A DNA stretch of 64,000 nucleotides from NCBI RefSeq assembly GCF_025200925.1, contig NZ_CP104174.1, positions 8,198,001 to 8,262,000 of the forward strand, read 5' to 3'. The position numbers and the translations under genes are program-made. Source of the stretch: Bradyrhizobium sp. CB1015. GTDB lineage: Bacteria > Pseudomonadota > Alphaproteobacteria > Rhizobiales > Xanthobacteraceae. The notes below the pieces were generated by a model. That model was not told the origin of the DNA, did no database searches, and saw nothing but the letters and a program-made list of their open reading frames with translations. Shown here piece after piece: positions 17,500-25,613 of the stretch (within the stretch, counting starts at the first letter, position 1; each line of letters starts with the position of its first letter).

Positions 17500-18198
17500 A
17501 TGCTCGACCTGCTCTTCGCTCTCCTCGCCGGCCTGCTCACCATAGCCGCGCCCTGCACGCTGCCGATGCTGCCGATCCTGCTCGGTGCCTCGATCGGGCG
17601 CGCGGGACGTCTGCGCCCCGCGATGATCGCGCTCGGCTTCGTCGTCTCGTTCTCCGCGGTCGCGCTGGCGCTCGGCGCGATCACACGGGCCTTCGATTTC
17701 GATCCGAACGTGCTGCGCGAAGCGGCGTCCATCCTGCTGCTCGGCTTCGGCCTGTTGCTGCTGTGGCCGGCGCCGTTCGAATGGCTGTCGATCCGGATCA
17801 ACGGCTGGCTTGATCTTGGCAACGCCGGCGCCACGCAGCGCGAGGGCGCGTTCGGCGGGCTGATCCTCGGCACCACCTTGGGCCTGGTCTGGACCCCCTG
17901 CGCAGGGCCCGTGCTCGGCTCGATCCTGACGCTGGTTGCGACCTCGAAGAATCTCGGTTGGGCCGGCACGCTGCTGGTCGCCTATGCCATTGGCGCGGCG
18001 ATCCCGATGCTGGGAATAGCCTATGGCGGACAGGCCGCGACTACGCGCGTGCGCAGCCTGGCGCGGATCTCACCACGGCTGCAGCAGGGCTTTGGCGTGG
18101 TCGTGATCGGCTTCGCGATCGCCGCCTATTTCCAATACGACACGCTGATCGTGGCGTGGCTCACCGGCTTCTACCCCACCGGCCAGATCGGCCTGTGA
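17500..18198 (+). CDS. CcdA-family transmembrane thiol-redox transporter
   Basis: A 232-residue polytopic protein of the CcdA/DsbD-beta family, which passes electrons from cytoplasmic thioredoxin across the membrane to periplasmic thiol proteins. The two diagnostic cysteines are in TIAAPCTLPMLPILLGASIGR at the start of TM1 and in LVWTPCAGPVLGSIL halfway through; six hydrophobic helices are visible. The ATG at 17500 puts TM1 at the N-terminus as usual for the family. A GTG at 17431 in the same frame would add 23 polar residues and sits at the edge of a repeat, so it was not chosen, but neither start has a good ribosome site. The thioredoxin-like gene 30 bases downstream is its probable redox partner. 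Confidence 0.85.
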   Translation: MLDLLFALLAGLLTIAAPCTLPMLPILLGASIGRAGRLRPAMIALGFVVSFSAVALALGAITRAFDFDPNVLREAASILLLGFGLLLLWPAPFEWLSIRINGWLDLGNAGATQREGAFGGLILGTTLGLVWTPCAGPVLGSILTLVATSKNLGWAGTLLVAYAIGAAIPMLGIAYGGQAATTRVRSLARISPRLQQGFGVVVIGFAIAAYFQYDTLIVAWLTGFYPTGQIGL

Positions 18199-18228
18199 TC
18201 ACCCTCATCTTCACCGGAGGACGCTTCC

Positions 18229-18792
18229 ATGGCTCTCAAGCTGCTCACAATGTCTGCTGCACTGATCGGCATCACCGTCACAGGCGCCGTCATCCCCGGC
18301 ATCTGCGACGAGGCCGCACGTGCCGCGCCCGTCGTCACCGCCGCCGCGAACCAGCAGGCCGCGCCCGACTTCGCCGGCATCACCAACTGGTTCAACTCGA
18401 AGCCGCTTCATATCGCCGATCTCCGCGGCAAGGTCGTGCTGGTCGATTTCTGGACCTATGGCTGCGTCAACTGCGTCAACACGCTGCCGCACGTCACCGA
18501 GCTCTACGCCAAGTACAGGGATCGGGGCCTCGTCGTGGTCGGCGTGCACACGCCGGAATTCCCGTTCGAGCGCTCGGCCGCGAACGTGCAGGCCGCGCTG
18601 AAGCGCCACGGCATCACTTATCCGGTGGCGCAGGACAATGAGTCCAAGACCTGGAACGCCTATCGCAATCAATATTGGCCGGCGCAATACATCGTCGACC
18701 AGAGCGGCAAGATCGTGTTCCAGCACGCCGGCGAAGGCCGCTATGACGAGATCGATCGCACGGTGGCCCGGCTGCTGAATGCGAGCAGCTGA
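18229..18792 (+). CDS. Periplasmic thioredoxin-like protein (TlpA/ResA family)
   Basis: A 187-residue exported thioredoxin-fold protein. An N-terminal hydrophobic signal (about 1-25, ending near ARAAP) precedes the TlpA/ResA-type core: GKVVLVDFWTYGCVNCVNTLPHV, with the redox pair Cys79-Val-Asn-Cys82, then the cis-Pro region YWPAQYIVDQSGKIVFQHAGEG. WTYGCVNC is the motif of thioredoxins linked to DipZ/CcdA proteins. It should reduce periplasmic disulfides with electrons delivered by the CcdA-family protein encoded 30 bases upstream. The substrate is not evident; no cytochrome c genes are close by. Confidence 0.9.
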   Translation: MALKLLTMSAALIGITVTGAVIPGICDEAARAAPVVTAAANQQAAPDFAGITNWFNSKPLHIADLRGKVVLVDFWTYGCVNCVNTLPHVTELYAKYRDRGLVVVGVHTPEFPFERSAANVQAALKRHGITYPVAQDNESKTWNAYRNQYWPAQYIVDQSGKIVFQHAGEGRYDEIDRTVARLLNASS

Positions 18793-18843
18793 CGCCGCGC
18801 GGCCATCGCGCGGCGGCCTGCAATTGTCACCCTTGTTGCTTGA

Positions 18844-18868
18844 CTCCACGGAGCCGTCCGTGGAGTTT
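18844..18868 (+). terminator. Rho-independent terminator after the CcdA/thioredoxin pair
   Basis: A perfect 9-bp stem, ctccacgga with tccgtggag, a 4-base loop gccg, then ttt. The T-run is short, but the position 52 bases after the stop codon fits a terminator. Confidence 0.65.
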
Positions 18869-18894
18869 CGCGCCATCGCAATCAGCCGCCCGCA

Positions 18895-19866
18895 ATGGAC
18901 GCGACCGCCAGCACCGACATCCGCCTTCGTGAAGGTTCCTCGATCGCTCAGCGGCTGGTCGTGGCCGGCTCGGCGGCCGCCGTCGCGCTCTGCTTCACGC
19001 CGGGACTGTTCACGCAGGACCTCCTGGAAATCCTGATATCGGCGGTGGCGCTGCTGGTGGGAGCCGGATTCGTCGTCGGCATCATGATGGCGCCGGCGGT
19101 GGTGTGGATCATCACGCCGGACGAGATCCTGATCGGCCGGCAGCGGCCGTTCGGAAAACTTAAGACGCGCCTCGTCGGCAAGGACGAGATCACGGCGCTG
19201 CAGGTCCCCGGCAGCAAGAGGGTGAAGGCCCGCTTCCAGCTCGTCTTCACGCTTGCCTCGGGCGAGCGCCTGACCTCGCCGCCGATTCCCGATGTCACCC
19301 ATGTCCGCGACACCGTGGCGTGGATCGCAGCGCATTTCGACGTTCCCAATGTCGAGGCGCCGAGCAACCCGCTCGATGCCAGCAATCCCGAGATGCGTCT
19401 CGGCGAGCCGCTCGAGGCGTTTTCGGCGCGGGACATCCGCATCGTCGCACTGATCGCGGTAGCCTTGTCGGCGGTCCCCTATGCCTACAAGCTGTGGCGC
19501 GGCCTCCCGCCGAGCCATGTCGATATCCTGCTGCTGCCGCTGGGCGCGATCGCCGCATTCGCCGTCTATCGCTATGCGAACCTCGCGACCGGCGCGTTCT
19601 GGATCATCGGGGCGAACGATATTCGCGTCGAGCGCCTGTGGGGCGACGGCAGCCTGCGGGCCGACCAGATCGCCGGACCCGACGTCAAGTCGATCACAGT
19701 CGAGCGCCGCGGCCGCTCCGAGGACGAGCATTGCATCGTGGTGATCCGGCTGCATTCGGGGCGACGGTTTCGCAGCCCCCGGATCGGCTCGCGGGTCGAG
19801 GCCCGCGCCGTGGCGACGGAGATCGTGCGGCGACTCGGAATCGCGGCGGAGAGCAACAAGATCTGA
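18895..19866 (+). CDS. Membrane protein with two tandem PH-like (bPH2-like) units, function unknown
   Basis: A 323-residue protein not recognised by name. It reads as two similar halves, each a pair of transmembrane helices followed by a compact beta-rich domain. Helices lie at about 19-37, 44-75, 180-200 and 203-230. After each second helix comes a PH-like opening: VVWIITPDEILIGRQRPFGKLKTRLV, and FWIIGANDIRVERLWGDGSLRADQI. The beta domains fit bacterial PH-like domains but the assignment is from pattern only. It stands alone between a terminator and a repeat, so context gives no hint of role. Confidence 0.7.
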   Translation: MDATASTDIRLREGSSIAQRLVVAGSAAAVALCFTPGLFTQDLLEILISAVALLVGAGFVVGIMMAPAVVWIITPDEILIGRQRPFGKLKTRLVGKDEITALQVPGSKRVKARFQLVFTLASGERLTSPPIPDVTHVRDTVAWIAAHFDVPNVEAPSNPLDASNPEMRLGEPLEAFSARDIRIVALIAVALSAVPYAYKLWRGLPPSHVDILLLPLGAIAAFAVYRYANLATGAFWIIGANDIRVERLWGDGSLRADQIAGPDVKSITVERRGRSEDEHCIVVIRLHSGRRFRSPRIGSRVEARAVATEIVRRLGIAAESNKI

Positions 19867-19915
19867 CGGACGCGCAGCGTTTCTTGTCGGAGTTAGTCCT
19901 TCCGCGAGCTCGGTC

Positions 19916-20040
19916 TGCGCCTCTCCCGCTTGCGGGAGAGGTCGCGCCGAAGGCGCGGGTGAGGGTTCTCTCCTCCGGGGGAATCTCCCTGGAGGAGAAA
20001 CCCTCTCCTCAGCCCTCCCCCGCAAGCAGGGGAGGGAGCG
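19916..20040. repeat. Long inverted repeat, C/G-rich type A, copy 5
   Basis: The left arm contains the self-complementary cctctcccgcttgcgggag, the right arm ccctcccccgcaagcagggg. It fills the centre of the 363-base gap; the remaining part up to 20229 shows no clear promoter. Confidence 0.75.
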
Positions 20041-20229
20041 GACTACCATCGCGACCGCGACCTATGCTTTTCGCGCCATCCCCTATTCGTGGCATTGCGC
20101 CAGGCCCGTCAAAAAACCAAAGCATTCTCGTGACATGCCAGGACGGCGCGCCATCAACTTGCCATGAACTTGCCCCTCAGGTTTGATGGTTCCGAATGAT
20201 TTGCGCTGTGGCAGCGGGGAGAGCTTGAA

Positions 20230-20823
20230 ATGACGGATTTTCGTCGCCTGACCGGGATTTTCGTGGCTGCTATGGGACTGGTCTTGTCCACGCCGCACGC
20301 CTTCGCCCAGCAGCCGGACCGCGGCGACGAGCCGGGCCTGATCGCCGACGAGTCCTACCAGCTCGAGCCGGAATGGCAGAAGCAGGTGGTCTACTTCCGA
20401 ACCACGGAAGCGCCGGGCACCATCATCGTCTCGACCGCCGAGCGCCACCTCTACCTGGTGCAGCCCGGCGGCCGCGCCATCCGCTACGGCATCGGCGTCG
20501 GCCGCGACGGTTTTCAGTGGCAGGGGCTGGTGACCATCACCAACAAGAAGGAGTGGCCGGACTGGACCCCGCCGCCGGAGATGATCCAGCGCCAGCCCTA
20601 TCTGCCGCGCTTCATGGCCGGCGGGCCCGGCAATCCGCTCGGCGCCCGCGCCATGTATCTGGGCACCACGGTCTACCGCATCCACGGCACCAACCGTCCC
20701 GACACGATCGGCACCAAGGTGTCGTCGGGCTGCTTCCGTCTCGTCAACAACGACGTCGCCGATCTCTACGATCGCGTCCCTGTCGGCACCAAGGTCGTCA
20801 TTCGGCAGAAGCCCGAGCTGTAA
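20230..20823 (+). CDS. L,D-transpeptidase (YkuD family)
   Basis: A 197-residue exported protein with a signal peptide (about 1-26, ending THAFA-like: STPHAFAQQ) and a YkuD catalytic domain. The diagnostic stretch is YRIHGTNRPDTIGTKVSSG then CFRL, giving catalytic His at about 152 and nucleophile Cys at about 168, with IYLVQPGGRAIRYGIGVGRDG-like sequence earlier. These enzymes make 3-3 cross-links in peptidoglycan or attach proteins to it, which is common in Rhizobiales whose polar growth relies on L,D-transpeptidases. The ATG has gggg-aga in front. It is the only gene between two repeats, so it is probably a single transcription unit. Confidence 0.92.
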   Translation: MTDFRRLTGIFVAAMGLVLSTPHAFAQQPDRGDEPGLIADESYQLEPEWQKQVVYFRTTEAPGTIIVSTAERHLYLVQPGGRAIRYGIGVGRDGFQWQGLVTITNKKEWPDWTPPPEMIQRQPYLPRFMAGGPGNPLGARAMYLGTTVYRIHGTNRPDTIGTKVSSGCFRLVNNDVADLYDRVPVGTKVVIRQKPEL

Positions 20824-20836
20824 CGACCGCAGGTTT

Positions 20837-20862
20837 GAGCATGATCCCTCGGGATCATGCTC
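20837..20862. repeat. Compact palindrome of the gagcatgatc family
   Basis: Two perfect 12-base arms, gagcatgatccc and gggatcatgctc, separated by two bases. It is a shortened relative of the 49-bp repeats at 1267, 4294 and 36107, and may double as a hairpin end for the L,D-transpeptidase mRNA. Confidence 0.75.
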
Positions 20863-20910
20863 CGTGCCCTCCTCCCATTCCTTTTCCGATACTTTCGAGA
20901 GAGAGACATC

Positions 20911-21948
20911 ATGCGCACTTTTCGTGGCGGCCTGCTGATCGGGCTCGCGGTCGCCGTGCTGGTCGCCGTCCTGGCCATCATCTATGAATTCTACGACACC
21001 CGCACCTTGAAGCGCACCGTTCGCCGGGGCGAAGTGCTGTGCGGCGTCAACAAGGGCCTGCCGGGCTTCTCGATCCCCGACGACAAGGGCAACTGGACCG
21101 GCTTCGACGTCGATTTCTGCCGCGCGGTGGCTGCTGCGATCTTCAATGACCCTGGCAAGGCGAAGTTCGTTCCGCTCGACGCCAACGAGCGTTTCAAGGA
21201 GCTGCAGAGCCGCAAGGTGGACATCCTCTCACGCAACACGACGTGGAGCATGGCACGCGAGCTCGACTACGACCTGTATTTTCCGGCCGTGGCCTATTAC
21301 GACGGCGTCGGCTTCATGGTGCCGCGCACGCGCAACAAGGAGACCTCGCTGGACCTGACCGGCAGCAAGGTCTGCGTGCAGAACGGAACCACGACGACAC
21401 TCAACGTCGCCGATTACTTCCGCGTCAACAACATGAAGTATGAAGAGGTGAAGTTCGACAACCTCGCCGACGTGGTGAAGGCCTACGACAGCGGCAAGTG
21501 CGATACGTTCTCCGCCGACGTCTCGCAGCTCTATGCGCTGCGGCTGAACCTGACGAAGCCCGGCGACCACATGATCCTGCCGGACATGATCTCCAAGGAG
21601 CCGCTCGCCCCCGTCGTGCGCCAGCGCGACGACGACTGGATGATGATCGTGAAATGGACGCTGTATGCCATGATCAACGCCGAGGAGCTGGGTGTGACCT
21701 CGGAGAACATCGACCAGGCCCTGAAGTCGAAGAAGCCGGAAGTGATGCGCCTCGTCGGCACCGAGGGCAATTACGGCGAGCAGCTCGGCCTCACCAAGGA
21801 CTGGGCCGCGCGCATCATCCGCCACGTCGGCAATTACGGCGAGATGTATGATCGCAACATCGGCGAGAAGTCGAAGCTGAAGATCCCGCGCGGCATGAAC
21901 CAGCTGTGGAACGCGGGTGGCGTGCAATACGCGCCGCCGATGCGGTAA
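20911..21948 (+). CDS. Amino-acid ABC transporter substrate-binding protein (AapJ/BztA type)
   Basis: A 345-residue family 3 solute-binding protein. A hydrophobic N-terminal segment (MRTFRGGLLIGLAVAVLVAVLAI) is followed by RRGEVLCGVNKGLPGFSIPDDKGNWTGFDVDFCRAVAAAIF, a hallmark of the AapJ/BztA general L-amino-acid receptors, then ELQSRKVDILSRNTTWSM, VGFMVPRT and ERWMM-like DDDWMMIVKW. The start at 20911 has gagagaga just upstream and gives the signal at the N-terminus; 18 further codons are open but lie beside a palindrome. Aap operons normally continue with aapQMP; here only repeats and a convergent dehydrogenase follow, so this copy is an orphan within the window. Confidence 0.88.
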   Translation: MRTFRGGLLIGLAVAVLVAVLAIIYEFYDTRTLKRTVRRGEVLCGVNKGLPGFSIPDDKGNWTGFDVDFCRAVAAAIFNDPGKAKFVPLDANERFKELQSRKVDILSRNTTWSMARELDYDLYFPAVAYYDGVGFMVPRTRNKETSLDLTGSKVCVQNGTTTTLNVADYFRVNNMKYEEVKFDNLADVVKAYDSGKCDTFSADVSQLYALRLNLTKPGDHMILPDMISKEPLAPVVRQRDDDWMMIVKWTLYAMINAEELGVTSENIDQALKSKKPEVMRLVGTEGNYGEQLGLTKDWAARIIRHVGNYGEMYDRNIGEKSKLKIPRGMNQLWNAGGVQYAPPMR

Positions 21949-21953
21949 GGGCA

Positions 21954-22022
21954 CTGCGACGAAACAATCCAGAATGCCTCCATGGTGAAAGTCTGGATTG
22001 CTTCGCTGCGCTCGCAATGACG
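21954..22022. repeat. Dispersed inverted repeat (gcgacgaaacaatcc / cgctcgcaatgacg), copy 2
   Basis: Same family as 7482-7568 with the outer end of the left arm missing. The arms pair through caatccagaat and gtctggattg. Confidence 0.75.
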
Positions 22023-22058
22023 AGATTGGAGCAAGCGCGTCCCACAATCTCAACCGCC

Positions 22059-22143
22059 GTAGCCCGGATGGAGCGTAGCGTTATCCGGGGCGGTCTCGCC
22101 GTGCGGAAAGAACCCGGATTTCGCTGCGCTCCATCCGGGCTAC
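22059..22143. repeat. Inverted repeat with gtagcccgg / ccgggctac ends
   Basis: The outer arms gtagcccggatggagcg and cgctccatccgggctac are perfect inverses around a 51-base centre. It sits between two convergent genes and could act as a bidirectional terminator-like structure, though without T-runs. Confidence 0.8.
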
Positions 22144-22150
22144 AGGATCC

Positions 22151-23290
22151 TCAATACCCCCGCGACCTGGCCAGCTGCTCGGTGTGGTAGTTCGCATCGC
22201 CGAACAGCTCCTCGCAGACGCGGGCGCGCTTCATGAAGAAGCCGATGTCGAACTGGTCGGTCATGCCCATGCCGCCGTGCATCTGCACGCCTTCCTGCAC
22301 CGCGCGCGTGGCGGTGGTGCCGGCGCGGGCTTTTGCCACGGCGACGGCGGGTGCGGCCTTGACGACGTCGGCGTCCAGTGCCTGCAGCGCCTTCATGGTG
22401 GCGGCACGGGTGATCTCGATGTCGATATAGAGCTCGGCGGCGCGATGCTGCAGCGCCTGGAATTCGCCGATCAGCTTGCCGAATTGCTTGCGGCTCTTCA
22501 GATACTCGACGGTGCGGCCAAAGACCTCGTCGCTGAGGCCGACCATTTCGGCGGCGACCGCGCCGCGGCCGATATCGAGCACGCCGTCGAGCAGGCCGGC
22601 CGCCTGGTCGACCTCGCCGAGCACGCTGTCGGCATCGACCTCGACATTGGCGAGTTCGATCCGCGCCGCATTGTGCGCATCGACCATGATGGTGCGCTCG
22701 ATCGCAACACCCTTGGCCTTGGGATTGACCAGGAACAGCGTCAGGCCCTCGCGTTCGCCGGCGGCGCCTGCGGTGCGCGCGGCGACGATGAGGAGATCGG
22801 CGACGTGACCGTCGACCACCAGCGCCTTGGCGCCGGAGAGCTTGAAGCCGTTGCCGGCGCGCACGGCCTTGAGGCTGGTCTGCAGCGGGCGATGCTTGGC
22901 GCCCTCGTCGATCGCGAGCGTCGCGAGCAGCGAGCCGTTCGCGATCTTCGACAGATATTCCGATTTCTGCGCGGCATTGCCGCCGCGGGTCAGCACTGAT
23001 GCCGCCACCACGGAGGTGGCGAGGAAGGGCGACGGCATCAGGGTGCGGCCGATCTCCTCCATCACGACGCCGGCCTCGACATAGCCGAGCCCGCTGCCGC
23101 CGAACTCTTCCGGCACGAGCAGGCCGGCAAAACCCATCTCGGCGAAGGAATGCCAAAGCTCCTTGGAGAAGCCGGTGGGGTCCTTGCTGTCGCGCAGGTG
23201 GCGCAGGTGCGACACCGGCGCCTTGTCGCTGATCAGCCCGCGCGCGGAGTCGCGGAGCATGGATTGTTCTTCGGTGAGGACGAGGGCCAT
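22151..23290 (-). CDS. Acyl-CoA dehydrogenase, smaller partner subunit
   Basis: A 379-residue flavin-dependent acyl-CoA dehydrogenase. MALVLTEEQSMLRDSARGLI begins the N-terminal helical domain, GLLVPEEFGGSGLGYVEAGVVMEEIG is family-typical, and the C-terminal AVQEGVQMHGGMGMTDQFDIG follows the second helical domain. The start at 23290 is the ATG that gives this canonical N-terminus; the longer open frame runs through a repeat. It follows another acyl-CoA dehydrogenase gene on the same strand with a repeat between them. Paired genes of this kind often make a heteromeric enzyme in which only one partner carries the catalytic Glu. The acyl substrate cannot be told from sequence. Confidence 0.92.
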   Translation of the reverse strand: MALVLTEEQSMLRDSARGLISDKAPVSHLRHLRDSKDPTGFSKELWHSFAEMGFAGLLVPEEFGGSGLGYVEAGVVMEEIGRTLMPSPFLATSVVAASVLTRGGNAAQKSEYLSKIANGSLLATLAIDEGAKHRPLQTSLKAVRAGNGFKLSGAKALVVDGHVADLLIVAARTAGAAGEREGLTLFLVNPKAKGVAIERTIMVDAHNAARIELANVEVDADSVLGEVDQAAGLLDGVLDIGRGAVAAEMVGLSDEVFGRTVEYLKSRKQFGKLIGEFQALQHRAAELYIDIEITRAATMKALQALDADVVKAAPAVAVAKARAGTTATRAVQEGVQMHGGMGMTDQFDIGFFMKRARVCEELFGDANYHTEQLARSRGY

Positions 23291-23325
23291 GTGCGTTGCG
23301 TCTCTGAGTCTTACAAATCTGTTGC

Positions 23326-23407
23326 TGTCATTCCGGGGCGCGCGATAGCGCGAGCCCGGAATCTCGAGGTTCCGGGTTCGGTCCTGCGGACCGCCCCGGA
23401 ACGACGG
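23326..23407. repeat. Dispersed inverted repeat (tgtcattccggggcgcgc / ccgccccggaacgac), copy 2
   Basis: Same family as 15987-16130 but shorter. The arms are cattccggggcg and cgccccggaacg, with an inner pair around ggaatctcgaggttcc. It fills the gap between the two acyl-CoA dehydrogenase genes. Confidence 0.8.
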
Positions 23408-23411
23408 TGAG

Positions 23412-24626
23412 TTACGCCCCCGGCAGATCCAGGATGCGCTTGGCGACGATGCCGAGCATGACCTCGGACGTGCCGCCTTCGATCGAATTGGCCTTGGTGC
23501 GCAGCCAGGCGCGCGGGCGGGCGCCCTGCCTGGAGCGCTCGCTCTCCCATTCCAGCGCATCGACGCCGCCGGCCGACATCAGGATCTCGTGGCGGCGCTT
23601 GTTGAGCTCGGTGCCGTAATATTTCATCGCCGAGGAAAACGCCGGATGCGCCTGCCCGGCCTTGGCGAGATCGACCGCGCGCTCGGCGCAGGCAGCTAAC
23701 GCGGCTTCATCGACGTCGAAGCGCGCGATTTGGCCGCGCAGCATGGCGTCGTCGAGCCTGCCTTGCCCATCGGTGCCGACGGAGTCGGCCGCGATCTGGC
23801 CGAGCGGCCGGCCGACGCCGCGCTCGCCCATGCCTGAGATCATCGCGCGCTCGTGCTGGAGCAGATATTTCGCGACGTCCCAACCGCGGTTGATGGTGCC
23901 GACCACATGCGACTTCGGCACGCGCACATTGTCGAAGAAGGTCTCGCAGAACGGCGAATAGCCGGAGATCAAGAGGATCGGCTTGGTCGAAACGCCCTTC
24001 GAGGTCATGTCGAACAGGATGAAGCTGATGCCGTCGTGCTTCTTCGCGGTCGGATCGGTGCGGACCAGGCAGAAGATCCAGTCGGCGTAGTTGGCGTAGC
24101 TCGTCCAGATCTTCTGGCCGTTGATGATGAAGTCGTCGCCGTCGCTCTCGGCGCGGGTCTGCAGCGAGGCGAGGTCGGAGCCGGCGTTCGGCTCGGAATA
24201 GCCCTGACACCAGCGGATCTCGCCCGCGGCGATCTTCGGCAGATGCTCCTTCTTCTGCGCCTCATTGCCGTATTTCAAGAGCGCCGGCCCGAGCATCCAG
24301 ATGCCGAAGCTCGACAGCGGCGGCCGCGCGCCGATCCGCGCCATCTCGGCGCGCAGCACCTTGTGCTCGGCAGCACTTAAGCCGCCACCGCCATATTCCC
24401 GCGGCCAGTCCGGCACGGTCCAGCCTTTGTCGCGCATGCGCTCGAACCAGATGCGCTGCGGCTCGGACGAGAATTTCGCGTTGCGTCCGCCCCAGAACAC
24501 GTCGGCATCCGACGTTGCGGGCTTGCGCATCTCCGGCGGGCAATTGGCCTCCAGCCAGGCGCGTGTCTCGTGGCGGAATGCTTCGAGATCGGCGGATTCA
24601 GAATCGCTGGTTTTGAGATCGGTCAT
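23412..24626 (-). CDS. Acyl-CoA dehydrogenase, larger partner subunit
   Basis: A 404-residue acyl-CoA dehydrogenase. Visible family motifs are GWTVPDWPREYGGGGLSAAEHKVL, the FAD-loop IRWCQGYSEPNAGSDLASLQTRA, GQKIWTSYANYADWIFCLVRT, and near the C-terminus RTKANSIEGGTSEVMLGIVAKRIL. It is the first gene of a two-gene minus-strand unit with the smaller dehydrogenase. Such pairs act in degradation of branched, cyclic or long acyl chains. It is divergent from a CMD-family gene 127 bases away; that gap contains the 15-base perfect inverted repeat tcgccgc-t-gcggcga at about 24711-24725, which might be an operator. Confidence 0.93.
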   Translation of the reverse strand: MTDLKTSDSESADLEAFRHETRAWLEANCPPEMRKPATSDADVFWGGRNAKFSSEPQRIWFERMRDKGWTVPDWPREYGGGGLSAAEHKVLRAEMARIGARPPLSSFGIWMLGPALLKYGNEAQKKEHLPKIAAGEIRWCQGYSEPNAGSDLASLQTRAESDGDDFIINGQKIWTSYANYADWIFCLVRTDPTAKKHDGISFILFDMTSKGVSTKPILLISGYSPFCETFFDNVRVPKSHVVGTINRGWDVAKYLLQHERAMISGMGERGVGRPLGQIAADSVGTDGQGRLDDAMLRGQIARFDVDEAALAACAERAVDLAKAGQAHPAFSSAMKYYGTELNKRRHEILMSAGGVDALEWESERSRQGARPRAWLRTKANSIEGGTSEVMLGIVAKRILDLPGA

Positions 24627-24753
24627 TGGTCGTTTCCATCACCCAAAATTCGAATTGTTGCCGCCGAGTCTGGGCCAAGCCCCCGCGGAATTCAACCACT
24701 TATCGGTTATAGTCGCCGCTGCGGCGAGCCTTGAAAACAAAGAGGAAACGACA

Positions 24754-25299
24754 ATGCGCCTGAAGCTTCTTTCGCCTGGCGAAATGAACGAGAGCCAGCG
24801 GCAGACCTATGACGAGTCGATCGCCGGCAAGCGCGGCAAGCCGCCGGCGCCGATGATGGCCTGGCTGAACAGCCCCGAGATGGCGCGCCATGCGACGCGG
24901 CTCGGCGAGGTGCTGCGCTTCGACACGATCTTCCCGGCCAAGCTCTCGGAGATCGCGATCCTGGTGACGGCGCGGCACTGGACCGCGCATTACGAATGGT
25001 ATGCGCACAAGCGTCTGGCGCTCGCCGGCGGCATGAAGCCCGAGATCATCGAGGCGATCCGCGACCGCCGCACGCCCGACTTCGACGACCCCAAGGGCAA
25101 GATGATCTACGATCTCGCGAAGTCGCTGCACGAGGGCCACGGCGTTGAGAAGGGCCTGTATGATGAGGCGGTGAAGCTGCTCAGCGAGCGCGGCGTCGTC
25201 GAGGTGATCGGCCTGTGCGGCTATTACACGCTGGTGTCGATGACGCTGAACACATTTGAGTTCGGCCTGCCCGACGGTGAGGTGTCGGAGCTATCCTAA
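24754..25299 (+). CDS. Carboxymuconolactone decarboxylase-family protein
   Basis: A 181-residue all-alpha protein of the CMD/AhpD superfamily: MRLKLLSPGEMNESQRQTYDES, then PAPMMAWLNSPEMARHATRLGEVLRF and KLSEIAILVTARHWTAHYEWYAH. The AhpD CxxC redox pair is absent, so it is not a peroxidase of that kind; the EW-H residues in the conserved helix are those of decarboxylase or hydrolase members. The ATG at 24754 has agagga 7 bases upstream. It is divergent from the acyl-CoA dehydrogenase pair and may belong to the same catabolic process; that is inference. Confidence 0.87.
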   Translation: MRLKLLSPGEMNESQRQTYDESIAGKRGKPPAPMMAWLNSPEMARHATRLGEVLRFDTIFPAKLSEIAILVTARHWTAHYEWYAHKRLALAGGMKPEIIEAIRDRRTPDFDDPKGKMIYDLAKSLHEGHGVEKGLYDEAVKLLSERGVVEVIGLCGYYTLVSMTLNTFEFGLPDGEVSELS

Positions 25300-25307
25300 A
25301 TCGTGCG

Positions 25308-25520
25308 ATGACCGTTCAGAGCAAAGCAAAGAGATGGACTGCCGTCGTTCAGCAACTCGCGAGCGACCGGAATGCGCGGATCGGCTGTCCGTTTTGCGGG
25401 CAAGCTGACCTGAGCGTCACCGACATCCCATTCACCTCCGAGAGAATGGAACGCGTGATAGCGTGCCCTAGCTGTAAGGAGGCCACAGCACTGCGTATGT
25501 CGAGGGGGACCGGGCCATAG
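25308..25520 (+). CDS. Small zinc-ribbon protein, unknown function
   Basis: A 70-residue protein with two cysteine pairs, IGCPFCGQ at about 26-29 and VIACPSCKE at about 53-56, the layout of a structural zinc ribbon. It starts 8 bases after the CMD gene and is followed by a VOC-family gene, so it may be co-transcribed. The codon use fits the neighbours, but the ribosome site is weak, so expression is not certain. I do not recognise a named family. Confidence 0.55.
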   Translation: MTVQSKAKRWTAVVQQLASDRNARIGCPFCGQADLSVTDIPFTSERMERVIACPSCKEATALRMSRGTGP

Positions 25521-25613
25521 TCGGGTCTCCTTCCGGAAACGATGCGTTTCGGGATTTCCAGTAGCGCTGTCCCGGCGCGCGCCCCATGTGCATGTTTTCA
25601 ACGGAGTATTCAC

